Virus record (IMG/VR): IMGVR_UViG_3300044732_000643
Span: 1 to 64,000 of that record
Reading direction: 5' to 3' (one strand)
Source of the DNA: a virus
Length of the DNA stretch: 64,000 bases
Below, piece after piece: positions 55,462 to 64,000 of the stretch; positions within the stretch are counted from its first letter, which is position 1, and the number at the start of each line of letters is the position of its first letter. The translations under genes and the position numbers were made by a program. The notes under the pieces are model-generated. The model worked only from the letters and a program-made list of their open reading frames with translations. It made no database searches and was not told the origin of the DNA.

Positions 55462-58400
55462 AATAACTGAAAAGCAGGTACTCAATATATATACTGATAT
55501 CTATGAGGAATTAAAAGTAGGAATGGACAACCCGTCTGTCCCTGCTTTTGACATATCATCATACATGAAAGATCTTTATGATGATATGGTAGACACTTCT
55601 GACCCAGATTCAGTACAGAAAACAATACTTACTATACAAGCTGTTCCTGATATCTATCTACAGGTAGCTTTAAGAGAGGATGTTAAAAGTTATATTCTTA
55701 AGACTCGTAAATTAAAGGAGTCCCATATGGATATCATGCAGATGTCTAAGGATTTTGAAGATACCAATACAGTATCCAAATTTCTTACAACAGCTAAGGT
55801 ATCTAAGAAATATGTAGAGGCTGCCATCAAGGTTTCCAATATGGCTAAAGGTCGTATGAAGGTTATTAATGACATTGCCATGATCATTAATGAAGTATTG
55901 ATGTGGAGTGCCGCAACTGGTAGAAGAAAACCTATATCTGCATGGACACTTACTGGTCAAGAGTTTATTCCTATCAATCCAGAAGGTGCTACAGATGAAG
56001 AGAGAAATGCTATAATTGATGAGTCTCAAGTGATGGCTTATAAAGTTATCCGTGAGATTGTTGCTGCTGTACAAAGCGGTACATCAAAAGGTGATGAAGT
56101 ACTTTACCGTGGTATTCCTATAATGATTCAAGCTATTCCAAGTGAGGATATTGACATCCAATACTTTGATGACTCTACTCAAAAGAACTATGCTGAGAAT
56201 AAGATTATTAATGGTGTTCCCTTTAGAAGATTACATGCTGAGGGTGTTAATGCTGTAATGTCTGATACTGAAGGTAATATACTTTACTTTGATGAAGAGG
56301 GTAATATTACTGACCAAGAGTCAGGAGGAAGACCAGTACTTCAAGGATTTAGAAAAGTTACTGTAGATAAGAAAACAGGAAAGCTTCTGTTAACTAACAA
56401 AGATAATTATGCCACAGTACTTGTGTCTCCTAAAGAGATTGCTGACAGGGCCAAAGCAGACGCTGAAGCTAAAGGTATTGAATTTACTCAATCTCAGTAT
56501 GACTATATAGTAAAAAGGCAAGAAGAAAGAATAGAAAAGGAAGTGAATGATCTCTATCTTCTTAGAGAAAAAACTCTAAGCCGTACAGGTGAACCTATAC
56601 TACTACCTATTACAGGAGGAACCTTTGGTATTGTTGAGGCTAAATTTATAGATATGTCAGAGACTTCAATTAAGTCAGAAGACATAGGTGAAATGCATAC
56701 AGATAATATCAAGGGTGAAGGTGCGGGTTTGACTTACATTACTTTAAAGAATGGGAATCCTTCTGACCGTGTATATCTGCAAAGAGCAAACATGCCTGAA
56801 GATCTTATTGATAAGATTGTGAATGTACTTTTTACAGATGCCAAGCTTAAAGGAGGTAAGACATTAAGTGCAAAACAAAGAAGAGACTTTGCTAAGATAT
56901 TCTTAGGACCAAATCCTACATTAGGAGCGGGATATAAGGTCACTCCAGTCTATATAAATCTTCCTATAATTGATGGTATAGAAACTTTAGAGATTAGTAT
57001 AAACGGTATGTATCTAGATCTTGAAGAAGAAGGTTCAGATGAAATACTAAGAGAAGCTCTTAAGGAACAGATTAAAGGAACAAGAGATACATTCAGTGCA
57101 CCTTTAAATTACTCTTCAGACTATGTAAATAAAGATTTCATAGACTATGAGATTAATGGAGATAAGATAACAACAAAAGAAGTTGACTACTTTACTTTTA
57201 TTAAACCCTTTATTAAAATTCTATACACTCAAGAGTCTGCTCCATATATACAAGCCCGCAATGCTTATTTGAGTTATGCTATTCCAACTGATGTTCTTTC
57301 TGATATAGAGATAGAAGAGAAGGAAGAAGAAGCACCGGCAGTGAAAGGTAAGATTACAAAGACTGCTGAAAAGGATACAACAGAAGAGGAAGATGTAACG
57401 GAAAACATTGGAAAGATTACTTTCTCAGAGCACAAGACTGCAGGATATGCTCCAGTAAAGCAAGCTGTAATTGCTATGGCAGACTTAGTGCTAGCATTCA
57501 ATCCTGCAAATGTTACAGGTGGTTCTAATACAGTTACACAGAATGCAGTAGATAGCACTGGTAAACCATACTTTCCTCAAACCTTTAGTAAACGTGGTGG
57601 GAAGCTTGAATTAACACCAGCTGCTATTAATAATCTAGTAATTCAAATTAATGCATCCCCAGGCGGAGTGCTTACTATTACAGGTGGAGATATTACTGCA
57701 CTAAAAGGTTATACTCAAGATGTACTAGATAATTTTATGTACAATACTCTTAAAGCTGTTGTAGAATCTAGTAATCTTAAATTAGAAATTACAAATGTTA
57801 TTACCACAGGTCAGACAGGTATTGAAGAAGCTGCTACAAAAGCTGCTGCTAGATTAGGTCTTGAGACTAAAGTAGTAGCACCAAAAGATTGGTGGACTAA
57901 AGAAATGTCTAAGCCTGTAAATAAGTTTGCTAAAGGTAAAAAGGCTGCCCCAGATAGACGTTCAAAGGAAACTAAGTTCAAGGCTAGATTTAAGACTAAA
58001 GCAACTCCATCAAAAACTGCAGCTAAAACGGTTGCTAAAACAAAAGAAGTTCTTTCAGAGGAAGACAGAAAAATATTAAGTGAGAGTGCTATTAATTTCA
58101 GTGGCTTTAATAGATCAATGAGTGTAGCATCTTTCTTTGATAAATACTTTGTTACTGAAGCGGATAAAAAGAGAGCTGACAACTGGTGGAGTAATTCCCC
58201 TTTGTCTACAGCAAAAGATAAAGAGGGTAACCTGCTTATTCCTGTTACTGTAATTACTGAGATACTAAACTCTGATGCATTTGCAACATGGTCACGTGCA
58301 GGTATTACATTAAATCAAGCTGATGGTGGTACATCTGTTGACCTTTATCACGAAGCATGGCATGCATTCTCTCAGTTGTACTTGAGTATAGATGAGAAGA

Positions 58401-61400
58401 CGGCACTATATGAAGCAATGAGAAAGTCTCCTAAGTGGGCTAATGCAGAATTCATAGATATAGAAGAAGCAATAGCGGAAGACTTCAGAGACTTCATGCT
58501 TGGTAAGACTAAGCCTAAAGGTATCATTGGAAGAATCTTTGATAGAATTGCAAGAGCCATAAGATTACTATTTGGTAAGCTTACAAAGAGAGACCTCACT
58601 AGACCAAGAGACATAGCTGAAGTAAAAGGATACTTTGATGCATTGTACAAAGGTGACATCAACCATCTTACTCCGGCTATAGAAAATGTAATGCCTGAGT
58701 TCAATGTACTCAACAGATCTAAAGCTATTGAAGTTATAAAATCTGAAAGTAAAAACTACAGTCCATTTACCATTGATGACTCTAAGAGAGCCGTAGATGC
58801 AATGGATAGTATCATGGCGGATGTTTTCTTAGACTATAACGCGTATTTTAAAACAACAGCTGGTGTTTCAAGAATTTTGAATGATGGTTTAAATAGAGAA
58901 AAAACTTATGCAAAAATACTTGAAAGGCTAATACTTAAAAGAGACATAGCTCAAAGAGAACTCAAAGAACTAGCTTCTGAGAATAGACAAAGTGATACTC
59001 CAGATCTAGATACTCAAGCTGTACTTTCTGATAATGTCTTGCTCTTAAGCAAAATGGTAGACAATTTTGGAGACATAGATATTTCTCTAAAAGGTAAAGA
59101 AAAGAAAGGTCTTGTTGCTTACCATATTAATAACACAAGATTTAATGTATTAAAAGATACCTATGTAGAAGTAGATGAAGATGAAGCTGCTATAGATTCT
59201 GTAGGTCAGATTATCCCATCTACAGAAGGTAATACTAAATCATCTAAAGAACTAGCTTCAGAAGATACCCTAATGCTTATCTCAAGTATCTTCAAAGTAG
59301 ACAAAAATAAAGACGGTACCTTTACTAGAGTACAGGATAAACTAGGTTTTGATATCCTTGAGTCTAAAGATATCATGTGGAATAAGCTAGCAAGAACACT
59401 TGCCGGTTCACTCACTGATGAGGAAATCTATGTTAAGCTGATGGAATATTCAAAAAACTATCCAGAGTTTAACCAACTGATGGAGATGTTACATAATCCT
59501 CTATCAAGCGAATCCTATAAAAGTACAGCTGAGTTCAATACTACAACAAGATTTTGGCAAGATTTTAAAAAGCCAAGAATCCCATATGTACAATTGAACA
59601 TTACTAAAAGACAAGTAGCTTCATTAGAGGAAGGTATCCCTGATAAAACAGAGTTCTCATCTAGTATAGTAAATGCAAACTTTGATGTTTATGCTGTATT
59701 CAAAGTATGGTCTGCTAACTTCCAACTAGCTGACCCTTCTCCTAATAATTTTATCACCAAGGATAAGTTATCAAACATATTAGACATTGATTTGATTATT
59801 TCTGAATTTAGTAAAGGTGATAAATTTGATTTTAAAAGATCATTTGAGTTTCTTGAAGCTCTTGGAATTACCTTAGATAGAACAAGTGCTGAGATCAGCG
59901 CTATGATGGAAAAGTCTGGTTTTGCAAAAGTGTATGGAGTAGATTATATCTTCAGCTTGCTCAAGATGATCAACAAAGCTGCTAAGTCAGATGATCTTAA
60001 AAAAGTAGCAGCTGCTAAAGAGTTCAGCCGTAATCCTATTAAGTACTTGATGGATGGTTTACCTGAAGACTTAAGAGAGAGTGCTGAGAATGCAGAGGAT
60101 GTAAGAACAAGACTAAGAGAATTAGCTGAGATAAACATTAAGTTCTCTGATAACTATGCTAACTTTAGTGTACTTAGTCCTGAGAGAAACCGTGTTTGGG
60201 AACACTTCTTAGACAGTACACTTACCCGTACAATGGGTGCCCTAAACAAGGCAAAAAGCTTTAAGTATCTGATTGATGAAGATGAGCAAGAGTTTGATGT
60301 AGATGGTGACTTCAGACACATGCGTTGGTTGAGAGATTCAAACAATCCACATATCAAGCATAGTGTTAATATGAACTCTATCTTCTATATGGATCCAATG
60401 AATAGCAAGTTTGGAGAGAGAAGAAGAGTAAGTGATGAAGGATTTAATGAGCTAGAAGTAATCAACGTAGCGGGTACTCAGGTATTAGAAGAAGGTAGCT
60501 TAACTCCAGAAGATGGTGTATCTACAAGTTCTGCTGATGCAACTACTAAGTTCCTACAAGAAATGAATACTATGTTGTTACGTGGTGTTCAGGAGTTCAT
60601 GCGTCACGCATCTAAGTCTATGGCTCAAGGTATCAGAGCTAGAAAAGTAGACACTGCTAACTTTGATAATCCAGGAAAAGAAACAGACTATCTTTATGTA
60701 GACATTGCTGATTTCCGTCCTGCCCGTAGAGGTGAGGGTGAACTAGAAGCATTTGATATTATCAAAGGTTATGTAGCTGGTGAGCTTGAAAGAATCCAGA
60801 GATTTAAAGCTAATCTCAAAGATGATAGTATCACAGATACAGAATTGCAGATGAAGAACTGGGCTGGTTACAATAGAAAAGTCAGAAAGAAAGACGGGAC
60901 TATTGTAATGGCAGGTGAAGTATTTACAGCATTTGATGATGTTCTTACTGAAGACACTAAAGAAATGCTTTATGATATAGATGGAGATTTACTTGAGGCT
61001 TTAGATGAAAATGATGATCTGTATCAAGCTTTAAAAAATGATGTAGATAACTATTTTGACAAGCAAACTAAAATCAATCTAGATGTTTTAAGTAAAGCTA
61101 GATATGTTGATCCAGCTTTGACTGAGGTTGCTACACAAGAAGGTTTGACAAGAAAGCAAGTTGATGAAATCTTAATTAAAGCCTATACATACAACTCTTG
61201 GATTCATAACTATGAGTCAGTGATTCTTACTTACGGAGACTTAGCTCAGTATAACCATGAGAAAGAAGAGTTCCATAAGCGTAATGCAGGTATGACAGCT
61301 CCAGGAAGAGGTTTTAGAGCTGACCAAAGAGCAAGAGACTATATCAACAGCTCACTCTTCCCTAGACTTTATGCTCAGAAGAAAGGGTATAACATTAGAA

Positions 61401-64000
61401 ACTATGATGGTAGAATACACACAGCTATCATTAAAGAGAAAACGCTTAACTCAATCATGTATGATGAGTACAAAGAAACTCTTTATCAAGATATCTTAAC
61501 CCGTCTTAAGGATAACAAGACTATTAAGAACAAAAAAGACTATGCTAAGAAGCTTTCAGAAACTGAAGCTAAGGCATACTTAGGCATGGAAGAAGGTGAT
61601 GGTCAGGGACATGTTACTCTAGAGTCTTACCGCATGCTTAAGACTTTGGAGGGTAACTGGACTGATGAACAAGAAGAGCTATATAAAAGAATTGTAAACG
61701 GTGATAAGCTATCAGTAGAAGATATCATTGAATACTTCCCACCTTATAAGTTACAGTACTTTGGAAACATAGACACAAAAGGTTTGTCTGTTACATCATT
61801 CCATAAGTTCTCATTAGCCCCACTTATTCCTTCTGTAACAGGATCAGCAAAACTATCTGCGCTACATGACAAGATGATGAAGGACAATGTAGACTATGTA
61901 GTCTTTCAGTCAGGTTCTAAAGTAGGACACATTGCACCAGACGGAAAGGGTGATACTATCTTTGATGAAAATGGTGATCTAATTAAAGACTCTAAGTTTA
62001 CAGTAAATAAAGTATTCTCTGAGTTCTTGAAGAATCAGACAGAACTTAACAGTACATATAAAGAGAAGTCTATCTTCTCTACTCAGTTACGTAAGTTGAT
62101 CCTTGAGGGTCTTTATGAGAGAGGTGTAATACAGTCTACTGATGAGACTCAGATTACTAGTGATAAAGTAAAGCGCTACATTGATAATGTCTTTGAGTAC
62201 ACTAATATTCTTAAAGTAGAATTACTAGAGAAGATTGGTTATGATGAGAAGACCGTAGATGGTAAACTTGTCTATACACCTAGAGATAAAAAGAGCACAG
62301 AAAAACTAGCTGAACTTATTCGCCAGGAACTTGAGAGAGATGACACATTGGGTGACCACTTGATTGAAGGCTTTATAGATGTAACTGAAGATGGTTCATT
62401 GAGAAATGACTTATCACTACACCCTGAAGCACCGAAGATTGAGAAGTTGTTACTATCTGTAATCAACAAGAAAATCATCAAGCAGAAAGTAAAAGGTGAG
62501 CCATTGGTTCAGGTATCTGCTGCTATGTATGAAGGAGTGTTTGGAAGTCCTATTGCTGATCTTACTAATGCTACAGAAGCACAGAAGAAAAAATACAAAG
62601 GGTCTAACTTCCTGCCAACATACCATAGAAAAATTATTGACCTTGATGCATTATACAAAAATGCAAGTAAGGAAAGTCTAAAGGCAGCTTTAAAAACTAA
62701 AGAAAGGATACAAGAGGAACAGTCAGCTTATTGGACTCCTACCCATCAACAAGCTCTTAGAGATGAGATACAGTATCTAAAAGATGTCATTGCAGGTAGA
62801 AAACCAAAAGTTACTACAACAACAGACGGTACTACAGCAGCTATGAAAGTTATGGTTGCCTTACAAGGTGACTTTAACTATCTGTTGAACCTAGAGCATA
62901 ATGATGGAGAAGAGATTGGTACTATTGACCGTCTCAATGAAATGATTAAAGAAGACTCTTGGTTAGATAAAGGTACTAACAGACAAGCAGTAACTATGGC
63001 TGCTGTGAGAATTCCAGTACAGGGTCTTAACTCTATGGAATTTATGGAGGTGTATCACTTCCTTCCACCAGAAGCCGGGAATATTATTATACCACCATCT
63101 GAGATTGTTGCTAAATCAGGAGCTGACTTTGATATTGATAAGTTGACTACGTTTATGCCCAACATATCTGAGGACGGTACTGTAAAAGGTAGACTACTTA
63201 AAAAAGGTAAAACTAAAGAAGAGAGCATTCAGATTCTAAAAGATGCCGTAGCTGAAGCTAGAAAGAATAAAGAGTCTCACACTGAGATTATCAAAGCTCA
63301 GAAAGCTGCATTAGAGAATGAACTCATAGAAGACATCAAAAACATTCTTGAGCTTCCACAGAACTACCCTTCATTGATTAGACCAAACGGTACTTATATT
63401 CTAAAGCCAATTGCAGATGAGCTTGCTCAATATGTGATGGAGTATGACCCTTATAAGAACATGTCTTCTGATTCACCAAACTACAAAAACGTAGATGAGA
63501 ATGGGGTAAAGACAGTTAAAAAGGTCATTAGTCCTACGCGTGTTCTAGAATCTGGATACAACATATACAAGCATGAGTCTAATGAGATTGGTAAGAAAAC
63601 CCTTGGTCTTGGAGCTATAGAAAACACATTTAATGTAATCATGAATTCATTAGATGCTAAGATGCCGGCTACATACCTGCAGGGTAAAAGTAAGACACCA
63701 AGAAAGATGGAGTTACTCCTTAGACACCACACTACAATTAATAAAGATGGTGATGAAGTAATATCAATAGCTAGTAGATATGATGTAGATAATGTACACA
63801 AAGTAGCTGACTTGTTCTCCCAGTCTATCAATGGATGGGTGGATGTTGAGAAAGATGCATGGATCTTCTTTATCCAAGGAAACTATGAGCTTGCTTCAAC
63901 AACGCTATACCTAATTAAAGCTGGGGTACCTGTAAAAGAAGCTATCTTCTTTGTTTCACAACCACTAGTTAGAGAGTATGTAAAAGAACAAAGACAAGGT
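55451..64000 (+). CDS. giant virion RNA polymerase with GQTG and HEAWH domains (partial, 3' end outside)
   Basis: An open frame of at least 2850 codons runs to the window edge. Its C-terminal part has two-barrel RNA polymerase signatures: Lys2157 in FQSGSKVG within a SLAPLIPS ... SALHDKMM region, then RIPVQGLNSM and the catalytic ADFDIDK (Asp2559, 2561 and 2563). This is the crAss-like (phi14:2 gp66-type) virion polymerase, related to eukaryotic RNA-directed polymerases. Upstream, ITTGQTGIEEAA (GQTG at 787-790) resembles the SGGQTG loop of SLOG or molybdenum-carrier-like Rossmann domains. HEAWH (967-971), with later IEEAIAEDF, resembles a zincin. No stop was found in this frame at the points I translated. 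The start overlaps the previous gene by 11 bases. Confidence 0.8.
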   Translation, partial: MACKITEKQVLNIYTDIYEELKVGMDNPSVPAFDISSYMKDLYDDMVDTSDPDSVQKTILTIQAVPDIYLQVALREDVKSYILKTRKLKESHMDIMQMSKDFEDTNTVSKFLTTAKVSKKYVEAAIKVSNMAKGRMKVINDIAMIINEVLMWSAATGRRKPISAWTLTGQEFIPINPEGATDEERNAIIDESQVMAYKVIREIVAAVQSGTSKGDEVLYRGIPIMIQAIPSEDIDIQYFDDSTQKNYAENKIINGVPFRRLHAEGVNAVMSDTEGNILYFDEEGNITDQESGGRPVLQGFRKVTVDKKTGKLLLTNKDNYATVLVSPKEIADRAKADAEAKGIEFTQSQYDYIVKRQEERIEKEVNDLYLLREKTLSRTGEPILLPITGGTFGIVEAKFIDMSETSIKSEDIGEMHTDNIKGEGAGLTYITLKNGNPSDRVYLQRANMPEDLIDKIVNVLFTDAKLKGGKTLSAKQRRDFAKIFLGPNPTLGAGYKVTPVYINLPIIDGIETLEISINGMYLDLEEEGSDEILREALKEQIKGTRDTFSAPLNYSSDYVNKDFIDYEINGDKITTKEVDYFTFIKPFIKILYTQESAPYIQARNAYLSYAIPTDVLSDIEIEEKEEEAPAVKGKITKTAEKDTTEEEDVTENIGKITFSEHKTAGYAPVKQAVIAMADLVLAFNPANVTGGSNTVTQNAVDSTGKPYFPQTFSKRGGKLELTPAAINNLVIQINASPGGVLTITGGDITALKGYTQDVLDNFMYNTLKAVVESSNLKLEITNVITTGQTGIEEAATKAAARLGLETKVVAPKDWWTKEMSKPVNKFAKGKKAAPDRRSKETKFKARFKTKATPSKTAAKTVAKTKEVLSEEDRKILSESAINFSGFNRSMSVASFFDKYFVTEADKKRADNWWSNSPLSTAKDKEGNLLIPVTVITEILNSDAFATWSRAGITLNQADGGTSVDLYHEAWHAFSQLYLSIDEKTALYEAMRKSPKWANAEFIDIEEAIAEDFRDFMLGKTKPKGIIGRIFDRIARAIRLLFGKLTKRDLTRPRDIAEVKGYFDALYKGDINHLTPAIENVMPEFNVLNRSKAIEVIKSESKNYSPFTIDDSKRAVDAMDSIMADVFLDYNAYFKTTAGVSRILNDGLNREKTYAKILERLILKRDIAQRELKELASENRQSDTPDLDTQAVLSDNVLLLSKMVDNFGDIDISLKGKEKKGLVAYHINNTRFNVLKDTYVEVDEDEAAIDSVGQIIPSTEGNTKSSKELASEDTLMLISSIFKVDKNKDGTFTRVQDKLGFDILESKDIMWNKLARTLAGSLTDEEIYVKLMEYSKNYPEFNQLMEMLHNPLSSESYKSTAEFNTTTRFWQDFKKPRIPYVQLNITKRQVASLEEGIPDKTEFSSSIVNANFDVYAVFKVWSANFQLADPSPNNFITKDKLSNILDIDLIISEFSKGDKFDFKRSFEFLEALGITLDRTSAEISAMMEKSGFAKVYGVDYIFSLLKMINKAAKSDDLKKVAAAKEFSRNPIKYLMDGLPEDLRESAENAEDVRTRLRELAEINIKFSDNYANFSVLSPERNRVWEHFLDSTLTRTMGALNKAKSFKYLIDEDEQEFDVDGDFRHMRWLRDSNNPHIKHSVNMNSIFYMDPMNSKFGERRRVSDEGFNELEVINVAGTQVLEEGSLTPEDGVSTSSADATTKFLQEMNTMLLRGVQEFMRHASKSMAQGIRARKVDTANFDNPGKETDYLYVDIADFRPARRGEGELEAFDIIKGYVAGELERIQRFKANLKDDSITDTELQMKNWAGYNRKVRKKDGTIVMAGEVFTAFDDVLTEDTKEMLYDIDGDLLEALDENDDLYQALKNDVDNYFDKQTKINLDVLSKARYVDPALTEVATQEGLTRKQVDEILIKAYTYNSWIHNYESVILTYGDLAQYNHEKEEFHKRNAGMTAPGRGFRADQRARDYINSSLFPRLYAQKKGYNIRNYDGRIHTAIIKEKTLNSIMYDEYKETLYQDILTRLKDNKTIKNKKDYAKKLSETEAKAYLGMEEGDGQGHVTLESYRMLKTLEGNWTDEQEELYKRIVNGDKLSVEDIIEYFPPYKLQYFGNIDTKGLSVTSFHKFSLAPLIPSVTGSAKLSALHDKMMKDNVDYVVFQSGSKVGHIAPDGKGDTIFDENGDLIKDSKFTVNKVFSEFLKNQTELNSTYKEKSIFSTQLRKLILEGLYERGVIQSTDETQITSDKVKRYIDNVFEYTNILKVELLEKIGYDEKTVDGKLVYTPRDKKSTEKLAELIRQELERDDTLGDHLIEGFIDVTEDGSLRNDLSLHPEAPKIEKLLLSVINKKIIKQKVKGEPLVQVSAAMYEGVFGSPIADLTNATEAQKKKYKGSNFLPTYHRKIIDLDALYKNASKESLKAALKTKERIQEEQSAYWTPTHQQALRDEIQYLKDVIAGRKPKVTTTTDGTTAAMKVMVALQGDFNYLLNLEHNDGEEIGTIDRLNEMIKEDSWLDKGTNRQAVTMAAVRIPVQGLNSMEFMEVYHFLPPEAGNIIIPPSEIVAKSGADFDIDKLTTFMPNISEDGTVKGRLLKKGKTKEESIQILKDAVAEARKNKESHTEIIKAQKAALENELIEDIKNILELPQNYPSLIRPNGTYILKPIADELAQYVMEYDPYKNMSSDSPNYKNVDENGVKTVKKVISPTRVLESGYNIYKHESNEIGKKTLGLGAIENTFNVIMNSLDAKMPATYLQGKSKTPRKMELLLRHHTTINKDGDEVISIASRYDVDNVHKVADLFSQSINGWVDVEKDAWIFFIQGNYELASTTLYLIKAGVPVKEAIFFVSQPLVREYVKEQRQG

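Noticed and set aside
55690-63831. Many 60-120 residue minus-strand frames across the polymerase gene
   Set aside because: All lie inside one continuous + strand frame with polymerase motifs; none has a start signal or recognisable domain.
1-64000. CRISPR array, diversity-generating retroelement, transposon or tRNA
   Set aside because: I saw no spaced direct repeats of the CRISPR kind, no reverse transcriptase motif, no terminal inverted repeats around a transposase and no cloverleaf-like sequence.
1-64000. Stop-codon recoding as seen in some crAss-like phages
   Set aside because: Genes read through with the standard code. TAA, TGA and one TAG (11915-11917) end frames at sensible positions next to the following starts.

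Overview
This window reads as the late (virion) gene block of a large tailed phage of a Bacteroidetes host, most likely a crAss-like phage or a close relative. Everything is on the + strand, almost without gaps: no gene-free stretch reaches 300 bases, and many genes overlap as ATGA or TAATG. The DNA is AT-rich. Start codons are preceded by A-rich leaders (several with CCAACAAA) rather than Shine-Dalgarno sequences, which is a Bacteroidetes habit. The giant last gene carries the signatures of the crAss-like, virion-packaged two-barrel RNA polymerase. I saw no tRNA, CRISPR array, transposon or integrase. Assignment to crAss-like phages is inference from gene order and motifs, because no database search was possible.

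Layout. (1) 1-9435, packaging and head: end of a Cys-rich gene, a RecB-like nuclease, a small unknown, terminase large subunit, portal, a scaffold-like protein and the probable major capsid protein, closed by a strong terminator. (2) 9526-16601: one unknown structural gene, then ten small genes for mostly Lys/Gly-rich basic proteins (10573-15444), a head-tail connector candidate and a Dps-like protein with an intact ferroxidase signature. (3) 16667-23589: an isolated 542-residue probable abundant virion protein with its own promoter-like motif and terminator, then Cys-rich fibre and adhesin-like proteins with tandem repeats and a C1q-like C-terminus, closed by a terminator. (4) 23715-31651: an IHF-like candidate, two connector candidates and a 1880-residue tail hub/tube candidate. 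(5) 31651-64000: six very large proteins expected to be packaged and ejected. They include a zinc-ribbon/HExxH protein, a protein with an outer-membrane-barrel-like N-terminus plus HExxH, two cargo proteins, a 2650-residue protein with a PD-(D/E)XK nuclease, and the giant polymerase, which runs off the end of the window.

How it fits together. The terminase packages DNA through the portal into heads built from the capsid protein. Connectors and the tail hub close the head, and fibres provide adsorption. The large cargo proteins probably pass through the tail at infection, carrying a membrane channel, proteases, a nuclease and an RNA polymerase for early transcription. The points most worth following up are the GQTG (SLOG-like) and HEAWH domains fused to the polymerase, the barrel-like domain, three different HExxH proteins in one cargo operon, the Dps-like gene, a recurring Lys-Ala-Gln-x-Gly / Lys-x-Gly-Gly motif across many virion proteins, and a shared TATATTTAGTATAT motif in front of late genes.
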